Notes: a model not told the origin generated them from the sequence alone. Positions 41,945 through 51,724 are shown, counted from the stretch's first letter. The stretch: 64,000 nucleotides of DNA from Corynebacterium sp. ACRPO (GCF_022347205.1 NZ_JAKRNE010000003.1:124001-188000), one strand, 5' to 3'. Translations and numbers: made by a program.

Positions 41945-43210
41945 ATGATAGTCCTCATGTCGGAGCAGATCGATTCCCAAACCTATGTCGAGGTCGCCAT
42001 CATTGGCGCTGGGCCTGCCGGAGCCGCCGCCGCGATTCATGCCGCACGCGCCGGTTATGACACCCTCCTTATTGATTCCGCGACGTTTCCCCGCGATAAA
42101 ACCTGCGGCGACGGGCTCACCCCGCGCGCGATGCACCAGCTTGCTGAGCTCGGCATTGTGGTCAACGCCTCCTACCGCAATCGCGGCCTGAAACTGCACG
42201 GCTACGGCGGCGATATTACCGCGCCTTGGCCGGAGACCTACCCCTCCCAGGTGGGCACGGCCCTGCCGCGCTACCGCTTTGATGCCCTGCTTGCCGACGC
42301 CGCCCGGAAAGCCGGCGCCACCCTCCTCACCGGCACCCCTGCCACCAACCCGGTGCTCGAGGGCAACCGCGTGACCTCCTTCCGCGTGGGAGAGGCCACA
42401 GTGCATGCCAAGTGGATCATCGTGGCCGATGGCGTGCGCTCTACTTTTGGCAAGAAGCTCGGCCGCACCTGGCACCGCGAGGAGGTCTATGGCATTGCCG
42501 CGCGTTCCTATGCTTCCTCTACGCATGCCACTGAGCCCTGGATGCACTCCCACGTTGAGCTCAAGGACGAAGAAGGCGAGGTGCAGCCCGGCTACGGTTG
42601 GATCTTCCCGCTCGGCCCCGAGCTAGGCCAGGTCAATATCGGCCTCGGCGCGCTGTCGACCGCGCAGCGCCCCGCCAAGATCAACACCAAGAAGCTGCTC
42701 GAGTTCTACGCCACCCAACAGCGCACCGAGTGGGGACTCGGGGAAATTGAGCACGTTACCTCTGCCTTACTGCCCATGGGCGGCGCGGCATCTAACGTGG
42801 CCGGCGCCAATTGGATGCTCATTGGTGATGCCGCGGCCTGCATCAACCCCCTCAACGGCGAGGGCATCGATTATGGCTTGGAGACCGCCGCGCTGGCCGT
42901 AGCCCTGCTCGGCCCGAAGGATTTCACCCTGGCCTGGCCGGCCGTCTTGCGCGAGCACTACGGCGAGTCCTTCCTCTTGGCCCGCACGGCCGCGCGCTTG
43001 CTTACTTATCCGCAGTTCCTACCGCTGGCCGGTCCACTGGCCCTGCGCGGGCCCATCGGCCGCATACTCATGCCGGCCGCCGCGCGCCTGATGGGCAACC
43101 TCATTACTGACGATGACCGCGACCTCATCGCACGCACCTGGCGCGCCGCCGGCCGTACGGTCTCGTCCCTTCGCCGCGATACGCCCCTCTGGGATTCGAC
43201 CGCGGCATAG
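41945..43210 (+). CDS. menJ: Geranylgeranyl reductase family protein, likely menaquinone reductase
   Basis: The product is 421 residues. An FAD-binding motif IIGAGPAGAAAAIHAA lies near the N-terminus, followed by RDKTCGDGLTPRAM (substrate-channel motif of the family) and GDAAACINPLNGEGIDYG. The position between the prenyl synthase and menG matches Rv0561c (MenJ), which saturates one isoprene unit of menaquinone-9. ATG 41945 and ATG 41957 are both possible starts; neither has a strong ribosome-binding site, and the upstream gap of 98 bases is shared with the divergent synthase gene. Confidence 0.87.
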   Translation: MIVLMSEQIDSQTYVEVAIIGAGPAGAAAAIHAARAGYDTLLIDSATFPRDKTCGDGLTPRAMHQLAELGIVVNASYRNRGLKLHGYGGDITAPWPETYPSQVGTALPRYRFDALLADAARKAGATLLTGTPATNPVLEGNRVTSFRVGEATVHAKWIIVADGVRSTFGKKLGRTWHREEVYGIAARSYASSTHATEPWMHSHVELKDEEGEVQPGYGWIFPLGPELGQVNIGLGALSTAQRPAKINTKKLLEFYATQQRTEWGLGEIEHVTSALLPMGGAASNVAGANWMLIGDAAACINPLNGEGIDYGLETAALAVALLGPKDFTLAWPAVLREHYGESFLLARTAARLLTYPQFLPLAGPLALRGPIGRILMPAAARLMGNLITDDDRDLIARTWRAAGRTVSSLRRDTPLWDSTAA

Positions 43211-43251
43211 TCCCCCGCCGCAGTCCTCTAGGCGCGGGCTCCGGCCCGCGC

Positions 43252-43941
43252 CTAGGCTGGCTTTACCGCCGAGTGCAGCGCCACGATGCCGAAGGTAAGG
43301 TTCTGCCAGCCGGCCTCGGCCCAGCCATTGCGATTGATAACCGCGGCAAGCTCCTCCTGCCCGGGCCACGCGCGAATGGATTCCGCGAGGTAGATATATG
43401 CCTCCGGGTTAGAAGAGACCAGGCGCGCTACCGGCGGGAGCAGACGCATCAAGTATTCCTTGTACACGGTGCCAAAAATCGGTACCACTGGGGTGGAAAA
43501 CTCCGCCACCGCAAGACGCCCGCCCGGCTTGGTCACGCGCGCCATCTCGCGCAGGCCGAGCTCAAAGTCGTGAATATTGCGCAGGCCATAAGAGATGGTC
43601 ACGGCGTCAAAGGTGTTATCCGCAAACGGCAGCTGCATGCCATCGCCAGCCACCTTGGGCACGTCACGCTCACGGCCGGCGGCCAGCATGCCACGGGAGA
43701 AATCACACGCCACACACCACGCACCGGACTTGGAAAGTTCCACGGTGGACACGGCGGTACCCGCTGCAAGGTCTAGGACCTTCTCGCCCGGCTTAAGGTT
43801 CAAACGCTCGCGGGTGCGCTTGCGCCAGTGCGCGTCCTGCCCAAAGGACAGCACGGTATTGGTGAGGTCGTATTTCTCGCCCACGGCGTCAAACATGCGC
43901 GCCACATCGAAGGGCTTTTTATCCAGATCTGCCTTAGACAC
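43252..43941 (-). CDS. menG: Demethylmenaquinone methyltransferase
   Basis: The product is 229 residues, the UbiE/MenG family length. The SAM-binding motif is [16 protein letters not shown], and the [16 protein letters not shown] signature follows. It performs the last methylation in menaquinone synthesis. The start is GTG 43941, 11 bases after the mgtA stop, in one leftward operon with menD. Confidence 0.95.
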   Translation of the reverse strand: MSKADLDKKPFDVARMFDAVGEKYDLTNTVLSFGQDAHWRKRTRERLNLKPGEKVLDLAAGTAVSTVELSKSGAWCVACDFSRGMLAAGRERDVPKVAGDGMQLPFADNTFDAVTISYGLRNIHDFELGLREMARVTKPGGRLAVAEFSTPVVPIFGTVYKEYLMRLLPPVARLVSSNPEAYIYLAESIRAWPGQEELAAVINRNGWAEAGWQNLTFGIVALHSAVKPA

Positions 43942-43952
43942 AAATGATCAGT

Positions 43953-45152
43953 CTAGGCTACACGGGCGCCAAGGGCACGAGCCGCCCATCGCGGCAGCTC
44001 GGGACGCTGGCCCAAAATGGTCAGCGGCACCCGGCGAGTATCCTCCAGTACCTCTTCGTAATAGCCCACGAGCTGCTCGCACAGCGCCTTCCACGTCTTG
44101 GAGGAAATGGACTCGCGGGCATTGTCCCGCATCTCTTGGTGGATCTCCGGATTGAGCAGAGCGTCCACCGCATTGGGGAGGTCTTCCACAAAGGTCTTTA
44201 CCTCCAGCAGCAGGCCGTTATAGCCCTCGTTGATGAGGTCTACCGGGCCACCGGCCCGCGGCCCGATGGTCGGCACGCCGGAGGCCTGTGCCTCCTGGAT
44301 GGACTGGCAGAAGGTCTCGAACTCGCCGGCGTGGACAAAGACGTCCAAGGAGGCATAGGCGGCGGCGAGGTCTTCGCCGGACAGCGCACCGGTAAAGACG
44401 GCACCGGGCAGCTGGGCTTCCAACAGCGGGCGCTCCGGTCCATCGCCCACGATGACCAGCTGGATATCCTCGCGCCCGTTGAGCGCCGAGAGGCGGTGCA
44501 CGCCCTTTTCCGCGGCGAGGCGGCCCACGAAACCAACCACTTTCTTGGTGCCGCTCGGATCCCAGCTGCAGCGCAGCTTGTCAGAGCGCTTGGAGGGATG
44601 GAAAAGTTCTGCGTTCACGCCACGACCCCAGTGGCGCACGTTTTTAATGTTGTGCTTTTCCAAGTCCCGGATGGTCAGCGAGGACGGTGCCAGCGTCATC
44701 TGGCAGGAGTTATGAATCGTGCGCAGCCACTCCCACACGCCATAGGCCAGCGCGGAGGCATGGTACTTGGTGGCAAAGCCGGCAACATCGGTCTGGTACA
44801 ACGCTACGGCCGGCACGCGCTGCTGGCGGGCGGAGAAAGCGCCAGCCGCGCCGAGTACGAAGGGGCTGGCCAGGTGGATAATATCCGGCTTGAAATCACG
44901 CAGCGCCTCATCGACCGCCGTGGTAGGCACGCCCACCGGCAGCGAATCCACCAGCGGCACGCGCACGGTGGGTACACGGTAGATGGGGAATCCTAGGTAG
45001 TCCGGAATTTCCTCCTGTCCTTCACGGGCGCCCGGCGCGATGACGATGGCCTCCTGGCCGGTCTCGTGCAGGTGCTCTAAAACGCGCAGCACGGAGTTGG
45101 TCACACCATTGACATTGGGGAGGAAGGATTCAGCCACGATCGCAACACGCAT
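43953..45152 (-). CDS. mgtA: GDP-mannose-dependent alpha-mannosyltransferase
   Basis: The product is 399 residues with the GT-B fold of family 4. The N-terminal FLPNVNGVTNSV loop and the C-terminal EX7E motif (ETFCQSIQE) are visible. In C. glutamicum MgtA adds mannose to GlcA-diacylglycerol, a lipoglycan anchor, and in M. tuberculosis the orthologue sits beside menG just as here. ATG 45152 (MRVAIVAESFLP) is preferred over an upstream in-frame start at 45170. Confidence 0.88.
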   Translation of the reverse strand: MRVAIVAESFLPNVNGVTNSVLRVLEHLHETGQEAIVIAPGAREGQEEIPDYLGFPIYRVPTVRVPLVDSLPVGVPTTAVDEALRDFKPDIIHLASPFVLGAAGAFSARQQRVPAVALYQTDVAGFATKYHASALAYGVWEWLRTIHNSCQMTLAPSSLTIRDLEKHNIKNVRHWGRGVNAELFHPSKRSDKLRCSWDPSGTKKVVGFVGRLAAEKGVHRLSALNGREDIQLVIVGDGPERPLLEAQLPGAVFTGALSGEDLAAAYASLDVFVHAGEFETFCQSIQEAQASGVPTIGPRAGGPVDLINEGYNGLLLEVKTFVEDLPNAVDALLNPEIHQEMRDNARESISSKTWKALCEQLVGYYEEVLEDTRRVPLTILGQRPELPRWAARALGARVA

Positions 45153-45212
45153 GCCACCATCATGGCCCATTTTCTTAAGTTTATGGTGAAGCCAGTGGAA
45201 AATCTTGGTTAA

Positions 45213-45683
45213 TTATTTCTCCGCACGGCGGGTAAAGAAGCTAATCAGCTTCCACAGCACGGCCGCGATGAGCGTGACAACCACCCCTACCGAGAGCGCC
45301 GGGATGATGGCCAGCGTCCATTCGCGGCCTTCGACCTTGACTAGGTCTGGGTCGTCCTGGGCGTATTGCACCCACACCTGCTGACCCTCGCCCAGCCCAC
45401 TGGGATAGAGCAGCCCGTGCTGTGGGGTGTGGTAAATCCCTTCACTGTCTTGGAAATCCACCGTAGTGCGCAGCACGCCCACATCCTTGACCGTAGCCAA
45501 AGCGCGCGCGGGGTGGCTGGCGATGGCGTGGTCATTCAGCGCCGGCCCGATGACCATGCCCACCACACCCACCAGCGCGGCCAGATACAGCGCCAGCGTC
45601 AGCTGGTGCAGGCGGCGGCGATAGACCGCGGGCGTATAGCGCGGCACCACGGCCGCGTGCGGCTTATGCTGCGGCGGGGCCAC
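45213..45683 (-). CDS. DUF3592-like membrane protein
   Basis: The product is 156 residues with two membrane helices (about 27-47 and 125-147) around an extracytoplasmic beta-rich domain. The GTG start directly follows the menD stop. The equivalent M. tuberculosis gene between menD and mgtA also encodes a small membrane protein. No activity is known. Confidence 0.78.
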   Translation of the reverse strand: MAPPQHKPHAAVVPRYTPAVYRRRLHQLTLALYLAALVGVVGMVIGPALNDHAIASHPARALATVKDVGVLRTTVDFQDSEGIYHTPQHGLLYPSGLGEGQQVWVQYAQDDPDLVKVEGREWTLAIIPALSVGVVVTLIAAVLWKLISFFTRRAEK

Positions 45684-47306
45684 TTACTGGCCTACCTTTG
45701 CGGTGAGCTTCTCATTGAGCGCCCGGCGCGTGGCACGGGTGGTCTTGGCCTCCACGACGGTAATCCCGGTGGAATATTCTTTCAGCTCCGCCAACGTGTC
45801 CAGCAGCTCCTGCGGGGTGGTCACCTCGCGGTAGTCTGCCTCATAGGCTTCTGCCAGCTTGCCGACGTCCACCCCATGCGGCGTCCCAAACGCCGGCTCG
45901 AAGGACTCGCGCAGCGCATCGGCGCCTTGTTCCAGGGTCTCGAAGATGCCGCCACCATTGTCATTGGCCACCACGATGGTGAGGTTTTCCGGTCGCGCCT
46001 GATCTTCCGGGATGAGCAGGCTATTCGCGTCATGCAAGAAGGTGACATCCCCCATCAGCGCCATAACTCGCGGGGCGCGCCAGTTGGTGGGATCCAGCGA
46101 TTGCGTGGCCAGGGAAATGCCGATGGCCTGCGCGATGGTTCCATCGATGCCGGCTGCCCCGCGCGGCGAGTACGTATCCACGCCGTCGAAAGGCAGGCCT
46201 ACCAAGGCTGCATCGCGTACCGGGTTCGAGGCTCCCAACACCAGAGTGTCATTGACGGAGAGCGTATCGCCCACCGCGGCCGCGACGTGCAGCCCGGTGA
46301 ATCCCAGTTCCTCATCCTCGAGGGTCTCGCGCACCGCTTGTCCAGCCATATCGGTTGCGCCTTCGCAGATCTTCATCCACTCGCGGCTCAGCTCACCGGC
46401 GACCTTGACGGTGGTGCCAAGCCGGGCCTCTTCGCCGCGCTGGTTGGTGAAGTCCTTGGTGCGCGAGAGCACCACCAGCTCGATATCCGGGTCATTCATC
46501 AGCGCTAGCACGCTGCGGTGCAGCGTCGGATGCCCCACGACGATGACCTGTTCAACCTTGGTGTTGACCACATAATCATTCGCGGAGACCTGCGCCTTGC
46601 GGAAGATGTGCGCCGCCGCCGGATGCACCGGATGGTACGGGCCCGGCGCGCTCGGCTCTGCGATGGTTGGCACGTCTTGGAGGCCTTCTACCTCCCAGGC
46701 CTCATCGCCCGCAATGACCAGTGTGTTCTTGCTCAAATCCACGGCCACTTCCCCGTGGTCCACAAAGGCCGGTGCTGGCTCGAGCACGCCATCGCCGGAG
46801 GTGTGGTCCGGCAGGGTGGCGTCGACAAGCGGGGCATCAAAGGCCACATTGATGTGTACCTGTAGGTCTTCGCGGAAACGCTGGGCCATCGCCGCGATAT
46901 CGTCCGCGTCGGTGACCTGGGTGGTGTCCGCATAGACGCCGAAGATGCCCTGCTGCTCGATGGTCTGCGACGCCCCCGTGCCCACCAGGCGCTCCGGCCG
47001 ATCCGCGCTAATGATGGCCAGCGGCGTATGGGAATAGTGTGCCTCCACCACGGCTGGCAGAGTATTGGCCACCGCAGTTCCCGAGGTCATCACCACGCCC
47101 ACGTGGCGGCGCTGCACCCGCGCCATGCCCAGGGCGGTAAACGCTCCCCCGCGCTCGTCGAGGCGGGTGTGGACGCGGATATCATCACGCGCCAACAGCG
47201 CCAGCGACAGCGGCGCGTTGCGCGAACCAGGGCACAAGACGACATCCGTGAGGTGGCGCGCCAGTTGGGCGGCTACCTTCTCAGCCAACTGCATCGATTC
47301 ATTCAT
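45684..47306 (-). CDS. menD: 2-succinyl-5-enolpyruvyl-6-hydroxy-3-cyclohexene-1-carboxylate synthase
   Basis: The product is 540 residues of the ThDP-dependent enzyme family. The N-terminal VVLCPGSRNAPLSLAL motif is the MenD signature, the catalytic glutamate is in ANTLPAVVEAHYSH, and the ThDP-binding region is MGDVTFLHD followed by NDNGGGIF. It condenses isochorismate with 2-oxoglutarate. ATG 47306 fits the family start; a start at 47336 in frame would add 10 residues. Confidence 0.95.
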   Translation of the reverse strand: MNESMQLAEKVAAQLARHLTDVVLCPGSRNAPLSLALLARDDIRVHTRLDERGGAFTALGMARVQRRHVGVVMTSGTAVANTLPAVVEAHYSHTPLAIISADRPERLVGTGASQTIEQQGIFGVYADTTQVTDADDIAAMAQRFREDLQVHINVAFDAPLVDATLPDHTSGDGVLEPAPAFVDHGEVAVDLSKNTLVIAGDEAWEVEGLQDVPTIAEPSAPGPYHPVHPAAAHIFRKAQVSANDYVVNTKVEQVIVVGHPTLHRSVLALMNDPDIELVVLSRTKDFTNQRGEEARLGTTVKVAGELSREWMKICEGATDMAGQAVRETLEDEELGFTGLHVAAAVGDTLSVNDTLVLGASNPVRDAALVGLPFDGVDTYSPRGAAGIDGTIAQAIGISLATQSLDPTNWRAPRVMALMGDVTFLHDANSLLIPEDQARPENLTIVVANDNGGGIFETLEQGADALRESFEPAFGTPHGVDVGKLAEAYEADYREVTTPQELLDTLAELKEYSTGITVVEAKTTRATRRALNEKLTAKVGQ

Positions 47307-47378
47307 GCCGCCCGATTTTACCTGCCCGCGCGCCATTTCCCTTACCGGGCAGGTGCTGGGCGCTTAGTTCTGAGCGCC

Positions 47379-48110
47379 CTACTGGTTGGCCGGCTGCTCG
47401 CCGCCGCCCAGCAGATCGTTAAGGAGGCCCTCAATGTCCACGTCGCTACCCTTATCCAGCTGGTCTTGTACCTCCGGTGGCAGCTCGGTCGGGATATCGG
47501 ACGGCAGGTCATTCTGGAAGTCCGGCAGCTTCGGCAAATTATTGGAGTTCTCATCCTGCGCATCCGGCTCTTCGGTATGGGTCACGGTGGTGGGAACCTC
47601 CGTGGTCAGCGTTTCCGTCACCGGCTGTGGGTCCGGCTTATCCGCCTCGTCCGCAGCATTGCGCCACAGGAAAAACAACACAGCCGCAGCCAGTACTGCA
47701 AGTACCGCGATGGCTGCGAAGACGCCGGCCATAGCCCCGCCACCGCTGCCTTTCTTCTTGCGCTTTTCCGGCTGGTCTGGATCATAGTCCGACGGAACCG
47801 GCTCGTACTCGGGCTGCTGCGCGTATTGCTGGCCATATGCCTGCCCGGCCGGCTGCTGATAGTTCTGGCCGTAGCTTTGCTGCTGACCGTAGCCCTGCTG
47901 ATAGCCAGCGGCCGCATCGAATTGACGAGTCTCATTCTGCGGCTGCTGGTCGCCCGGGAAGTACTGCTTGGGGTGCTCGCGGCGCGCTTGGTCGCGGCTG
48001 GGGCCGGCGGCATTATCGGGCACGCGGCCAATCTGGCGCGTGGCATCATCCGCCGGGCTGGACCAGCTGCGGGTTTCATTATTATCGCCATGAGGGCCTT
48101 TAGAAGTCAT
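47379..48110 (-). CDS. Membrane protein with Gln/Tyr/Gly-rich cytoplasmic part
   Basis: The product is 243 residues. Residues 1-130 are low-complexity and rich in Gln, Tyr, Gly and Pro (for example GYQQGYGQQQSYGQNYQQPA). One membrane helix follows (about 134-155), then an extracytoplasmic Thr/Glu/Pro/Asp-rich tail. Such sequences are typical of actinobacterial membrane proteins of unknown function. ATG 48110 is chosen for the adjacent AGGTAGAGGG. It is probably the first gene of the menD operon. Confidence 0.75.
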   Translation of the reverse strand: MTSKGPHGDNNETRSWSSPADDATRQIGRVPDNAAGPSRDQARREHPKQYFPGDQQPQNETRQFDAAAGYQQGYGQQQSYGQNYQQPAGQAYGQQYAQQPEYEPVPSDYDPDQPEKRKKKGSGGGAMAGVFAAIAVLAVLAAAVLFFLWRNAADEADKPDPQPVTETLTTEVPTTVTHTEEPDAQDENSNNLPKLPDFQNDLPSDIPTELPPEVQDQLDKGSDVDIEGLLNDLLGGGEQPANQ

Positions 48111-48188
48111 ACCCTCTACCTCTACCCCATTTTGCTGTGAGATCCCAGAGAGGTCTCCCACAGCTAACGGGTAGCTAAGGCTCGCTGC

Positions 48189-50591
48189 TTAATGCGCTCG
48201 GCGTGCACTCAAGGCGCGGCCCGTGGCGGTATCCACTGCGGCAACCTGCGCCGGGGTGGCATCCGCGATAATGCGGCCGCCATCTTCGCCAGCGCCCGGG
48301 CCCATCTCAATGATGCGGTCCGCATTCGCCATGACCGAAAGATCATGCTCGACGACGATTACCGTATGGCCCGCATCCGCCAGCTTGTGCAGCTCGGTAT
48401 TGAGCAGGTCGATATCGGCTGGGTGCAGGCCCGTGGTGGGCTCGTCCAGCAGATAGACCGTGTGGCCGCGACGCGAGTTGCGGGAACGCTGCAGCTCCGT
48501 GGCCAGCTTGATGCGCTGAGCCTCGCCGCCGGACAGCTCCGGCGCGCCCTGGCCCAAGCGGAGGTAGCCCAGGCCGACGGCCTGCAACGTGGCGATGGCG
48601 CGGTAAATCTTTTCTTCCTCGGCAAAGACCCCTGCGGCCTCGTCCACGGTCAGCTCCAAAATGTCCGCGATGGTGCGGCCCTGCCAGGTCACCTCCAAGG
48701 TCTCGTCATTGAAGCGGGCACCGCCGCATTCTGGACATGTGGTGTACGAGCCCGGCAAGAAGACCAGCTCCACCTCGATTTTGCCCGCGCCGCCGCAGGT
48801 GGGGCACTGGCCTTGCTTTACGTTGTAGGAAAAGCGCGAGACCGTCCATTTGCGCTGCTTGGCCTCATCGCTGGCGGCGAAGAGCTTGCGAACGTTATCG
48901 AAAAGCCCGGTATAGGTTGCCAGCGTGGAACGCGGGGTGCGGCCAATGGGCTTCTGGGTAATCTGCACGACGCGCTTTACTCGGTCAAAGCCCTCCGTGC
49001 TTTCTACGGACCAGCCCTTGTCCTCGGCCTCTTCCTCATCGGAAACGGCCGTGGCGGACTGTCTTAGCAGGCCAGCCAGCACCGTGCTGACCAAGGTGGA
49101 TTTACCCGAGCCGGAGACACCGGCGACCGCCGTGAATTGGCCTAAGCCGAAGTCCACATCCAGGTTGTCGATGCTGCGTGCGTTGATGCCGCGCAGGGCG
49201 AGGTGGGAGGAGGGGGTGCGGGGGTCGTCGGCAAGCGCGAGCGTGCGGTGAGCCAGCGCGTTGGCGGTAGGGGTGTCCGCGTCATAGTCTGCGACCGGGC
49301 CCGAATAGACCACGTTGCCGCCGCGCTCGCCGGCCAGCGGGCCGACGTCAACGAGCCAGTCCGCTTGCGCGACCAAATCCATGTCATGCTCCACCAAGAG
49401 CACGGAGTTGCCGGCCGCGATGAAACGGCGGCACATATCCATGACCGCGTCGCGCTCATCGGGGTGCAGGCCGGCCGAGGGCTCGTCGAGCACATACGCC
49501 ACGCCAAAGAGACCGGAGCGCAGCTGCGCCGCCAGACGGATGCGCTGCATCTCGCCGCCGGACAGGCTCTGCGTCGGCCGATCCAGGCTTAGGTGCGCCA
49601 AGCCGAGCTCCAGCGCCGAGGTCAGCGCAGGCAGAATCTGCCGCAGGAGCAAATCCTCGGCCGAATTCTCCTCCGGGTTCTGCTTGCTGAGCACCTCATG
49701 CACCCTATCCAGCGGCAGCGCGCCCAGCTCATCAATCGGCATGCCCGCATAGGTGACCTTCAGCGCGGCCGGGTTGAGGCGGCGGCCGCCACAGGTCTCG
49801 CACTCGCGGGATTCCATATAGGACAGGGTGCGCTTGCGCAGCGTATCCGATTGGGTCTCCGCCAGCGTCTTTTTGAGGTAGCTGGCCACGGAGCGCCACG
49901 TGCCCTCGTAATTGCGCTGAATCTGGTCCTTGCCACGCAGCGGCTTCACCGTGACGACGGGGCGCTCTTCCGTGAAGAGGATCCAGTCGCGGTCTTCTTG
50001 CGGTAGATCCTGCCAGGGCGAATCCAGGTCATAGCCCAGACTCATCAGGATGTCGTGGAAGTTCTTGCCGGCCCAGGCACCGGGCCATGCTTGGATGGCG
50101 CCTTCCTCAATGGAGAGAGTGGGATCCGGGACCATGGAGTCCTCGGTCGGCTCGTGGACCACGCCCGTGCCGTGGCACTGCGGGCACATGCCCTCCGGGG
50201 TATTCGGAGAAAAAGAATCCGAGTACAGGCCCTCCGGGTTATCCCCGGCGCGCGAATAGAGAAGGCGCACGCTATTGGAGAGCGCGGACACCGTGCCCAC
50301 CGTAGAGCGCGCACCGCCGCCGGAAGTTGATTGCTGCAGCGCGACCGTCGGCGGCAGGCCCTCTACCTGGCTAACCTGCGGGTCGACGGCCGAGCTGATC
50401 AGGCGACGGGCGAAGGGCGCCACCGATTCGAGATAGCGACGCTGGCCTTCGCCGTGAATCGTGCCGAATGCCAGCGAAGACTTGCCCGAACCAGACACGC
50501 CCGTGACCGCAACGAGCTTGCCGCGGGGCATATCGACGTCGACGTTGCGCAGGTTGTGCAGGTGGGCATCGCGGACCTTGATAGTAGACAT
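48189..50591 (-). CDS. UvrA-like ABC ATPase (class II paralogue)
   Basis: The product is 800 residues, about 150 shorter than housekeeping UvrA. The two ABC halves each have a Walker A (GVSGSGKSS and GVSGSGKST) and signature (LSGGEMQRIRLA and LSGGEAQRIKLA). Zinc-binding cysteine pairs are in CPQCHGTG, CETCGG, CPTCGG and CPECGG. Class II UvrA paralogues of this size occur in actinobacteria and are linked to drug tolerance or special repair; that is family knowledge. AGGGGAC precedes ATG 50591. Confidence 0.88.
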   Translation of the reverse strand: MSTIKVRDAHLHNLRNVDVDMPRGKLVAVTGVSGSGKSSLAFGTIHGEGQRRYLESVAPFARRLISSAVDPQVSQVEGLPPTVALQQSTSGGGARSTVGTVSALSNSVRLLYSRAGDNPEGLYSDSFSPNTPEGMCPQCHGTGVVHEPTEDSMVPDPTLSIEEGAIQAWPGAWAGKNFHDILMSLGYDLDSPWQDLPQEDRDWILFTEERPVVTVKPLRGKDQIQRNYEGTWRSVASYLKKTLAETQSDTLRKRTLSYMESRECETCGGRRLNPAALKVTYAGMPIDELGALPLDRVHEVLSKQNPEENSAEDLLLRQILPALTSALELGLAHLSLDRPTQSLSGGEMQRIRLAAQLRSGLFGVAYVLDEPSAGLHPDERDAVMDMCRRFIAAGNSVLLVEHDMDLVAQADWLVDVGPLAGERGGNVVYSGPVADYDADTPTANALAHRTLALADDPRTPSSHLALRGINARSIDNLDVDFGLGQFTAVAGVSGSGKSTLVSTVLAGLLRQSATAVSDEEEAEDKGWSVESTEGFDRVKRVVQITQKPIGRTPRSTLATYTGLFDNVRKLFAASDEAKQRKWTVSRFSYNVKQGQCPTCGGAGKIEVELVFLPGSYTTCPECGGARFNDETLEVTWQGRTIADILELTVDEAAGVFAEEEKIYRAIATLQAVGLGYLRLGQGAPELSGGEAQRIKLATELQRSRNSRRGHTVYLLDEPTTGLHPADIDLLNTELHKLADAGHTVIVVEHDLSVMANADRIIEMGPGAGEDGGRIIADATPAQVAAVDTATGRALSARRAH

Positions 50592-50658
50592 GTCCCCTAG
50601 CGTACGCACAGGTGGTGGGTTGGGCAGTCTGAAGTCTGACAGCAGTCTCCTTTAGCGA

Positions 50659-50764
50659 TTCACCGGTTTTCTTTCCTGGTTCACCGGTTTTCAACGATTT
50701 CGTCCATACATATGGCGAAAATCGTCGACGATTTAGGTGTTTTAGATGGACGAAATCGTTGAAA
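50659..50764. promoter_or_regulatory. Direct repeats and nested inverted repeats upstream of the AbiEi-like gene
   Basis: TTCACCGGTTTTC occurs at 50659-50671 and again at 50680-50692, exactly 21 bases apart. A perfect 19-bp inverted repeat (50689-50707 with 50746-50764) surrounds a 16-bp perfect palindrome AAATCGTCGACGATTT (50719-50734). The shared core CGATTT, or its complement, appears four times. The layout fits cooperative binding of a dimeric repressor. Confidence 0.75.
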
Positions 50765-50809
50765 CGAGGAAAGCGGAACCTTCCTGGAAGATTTCCAGTC
50801 CAATGAATC

Positions 50810-51721
50810 ATGTGGACGAGAAATGAATTACTAGAATTAGGCCTTACTGACTATCAAATCCGCAGCAGGGTTAGTGAGGGGACGCTGTTACGCTTGCGGC
50901 GCAACTGTTACATCGCGGCGGAGGCGAGTGCGAAAGATAAGGTAGCCGCAGTGGCGCAGCTTTATCCGGATGCGGTGTTTACGGGAACGGCGGCTCTCGC
51001 GGCCTATGGCTTATGCGAGGTGCGGCTGCCGGCAACGATTCGGGTGGATAACAATCGTCGGGCACAGGTGGATGAGCTGGTGTGTACTGTGAGGTCGCGG
51101 CCGGTACCAGCGAATCGGGTCAAGGGCGTGCGGATGGCGTTGCCGGCACAGGCAGTAGCAGATGCGCTAAGCTTCGAGCGCTGCAGCGAGTGGCTGCTCA
51201 AAGAGGCACTGGCGCAAGCGTATCGCGGGCTCAACGGCAGGGGGAGATTCGCGGCCGATTTAGAGCTGGTGGCCAGCAAGAAAAGGGACGCGGTGCGCGA
51301 GTTAGCGGAGAGGGCACCGGTGGGGACGGCATCGAAGTGGGAGCAGCGAATGTTTCGCGAGATGCGGCGGGTGGGTCTCAAGCCCGTACCGAATTTCCTG
51401 CTGGGACCGTACACCTGGGATTTAGGCTTCGAAGCGGGAACGACGGTGGTGGACTTGGACTCGCTTTACTATCACACGCCGGAGAATAATCACCGGGAAT
51501 TCCTCATCGGGACATGGAAGACCAATCATGCGGTGCAACACGGGTGGGCGCCACTGAAGTTTACGGATGAATGCACCGACTACCACCTCAAGCTGGTGGT
51601 GGAGACGGTGCAGGAAACGGTGGCGCATCGGCGCAGTGTGCGCGGGTTAAAGAGCAGGCCACAGAAGGTGCGCCGGGCGATGGCAACTCCGGCGTGGAGG
51701 TTTCATCAGAGCTTGCTCTAG
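50810..51721 (+). CDS. AbiEi-like N-terminal domain protein with DUF559-like C-terminal part
   Basis: The product is 303 residues. The N-terminal winged-helix part (TRNELLELGLTDYQIRSRVS, then GTLLRLRRNCYI) matches AbiEi antitoxin-type transcription factors. The C-terminal 100 residues (TWDLGFEAGTTVVDLDSLYY, NHREFLIGTWKTNHAVQHG) resemble small PD-(D/E)XK-type DUF559 domains. No partner nucleotidyltransferase toxin (AbiEii) is encoded next to it. The ribosome-binding site is weak. The repeats just upstream suggest autoregulation. Confidence 0.75.
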   Translation: MWTRNELLELGLTDYQIRSRVSEGTLLRLRRNCYIAAEASAKDKVAAVAQLYPDAVFTGTAALAAYGLCEVRLPATIRVDNNRRAQVDELVCTVRSRPVPANRVKGVRMALPAQAVADALSFERCSEWLLKEALAQAYRGLNGRGRFAADLELVASKKRDAVRELAERAPVGTASKWEQRMFREMRRVGLKPVPNFLLGPYTWDLGFEAGTTVVDLDSLYYHTPENNHREFLIGTWKTNHAVQHGWAPLKFTDECTDYHLKLVVETVQETVAHRRSVRGLKSRPQKVRRAMATPAWRFHQSLL

Positions 51722-51724
51722 GCG

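Noticed and set aside
47028-48140. Plus-strand open frame opposite menD and its upstream gene
   Set aside because: Leucine/arginine-rich mirror of the opposite strand with no start signal.
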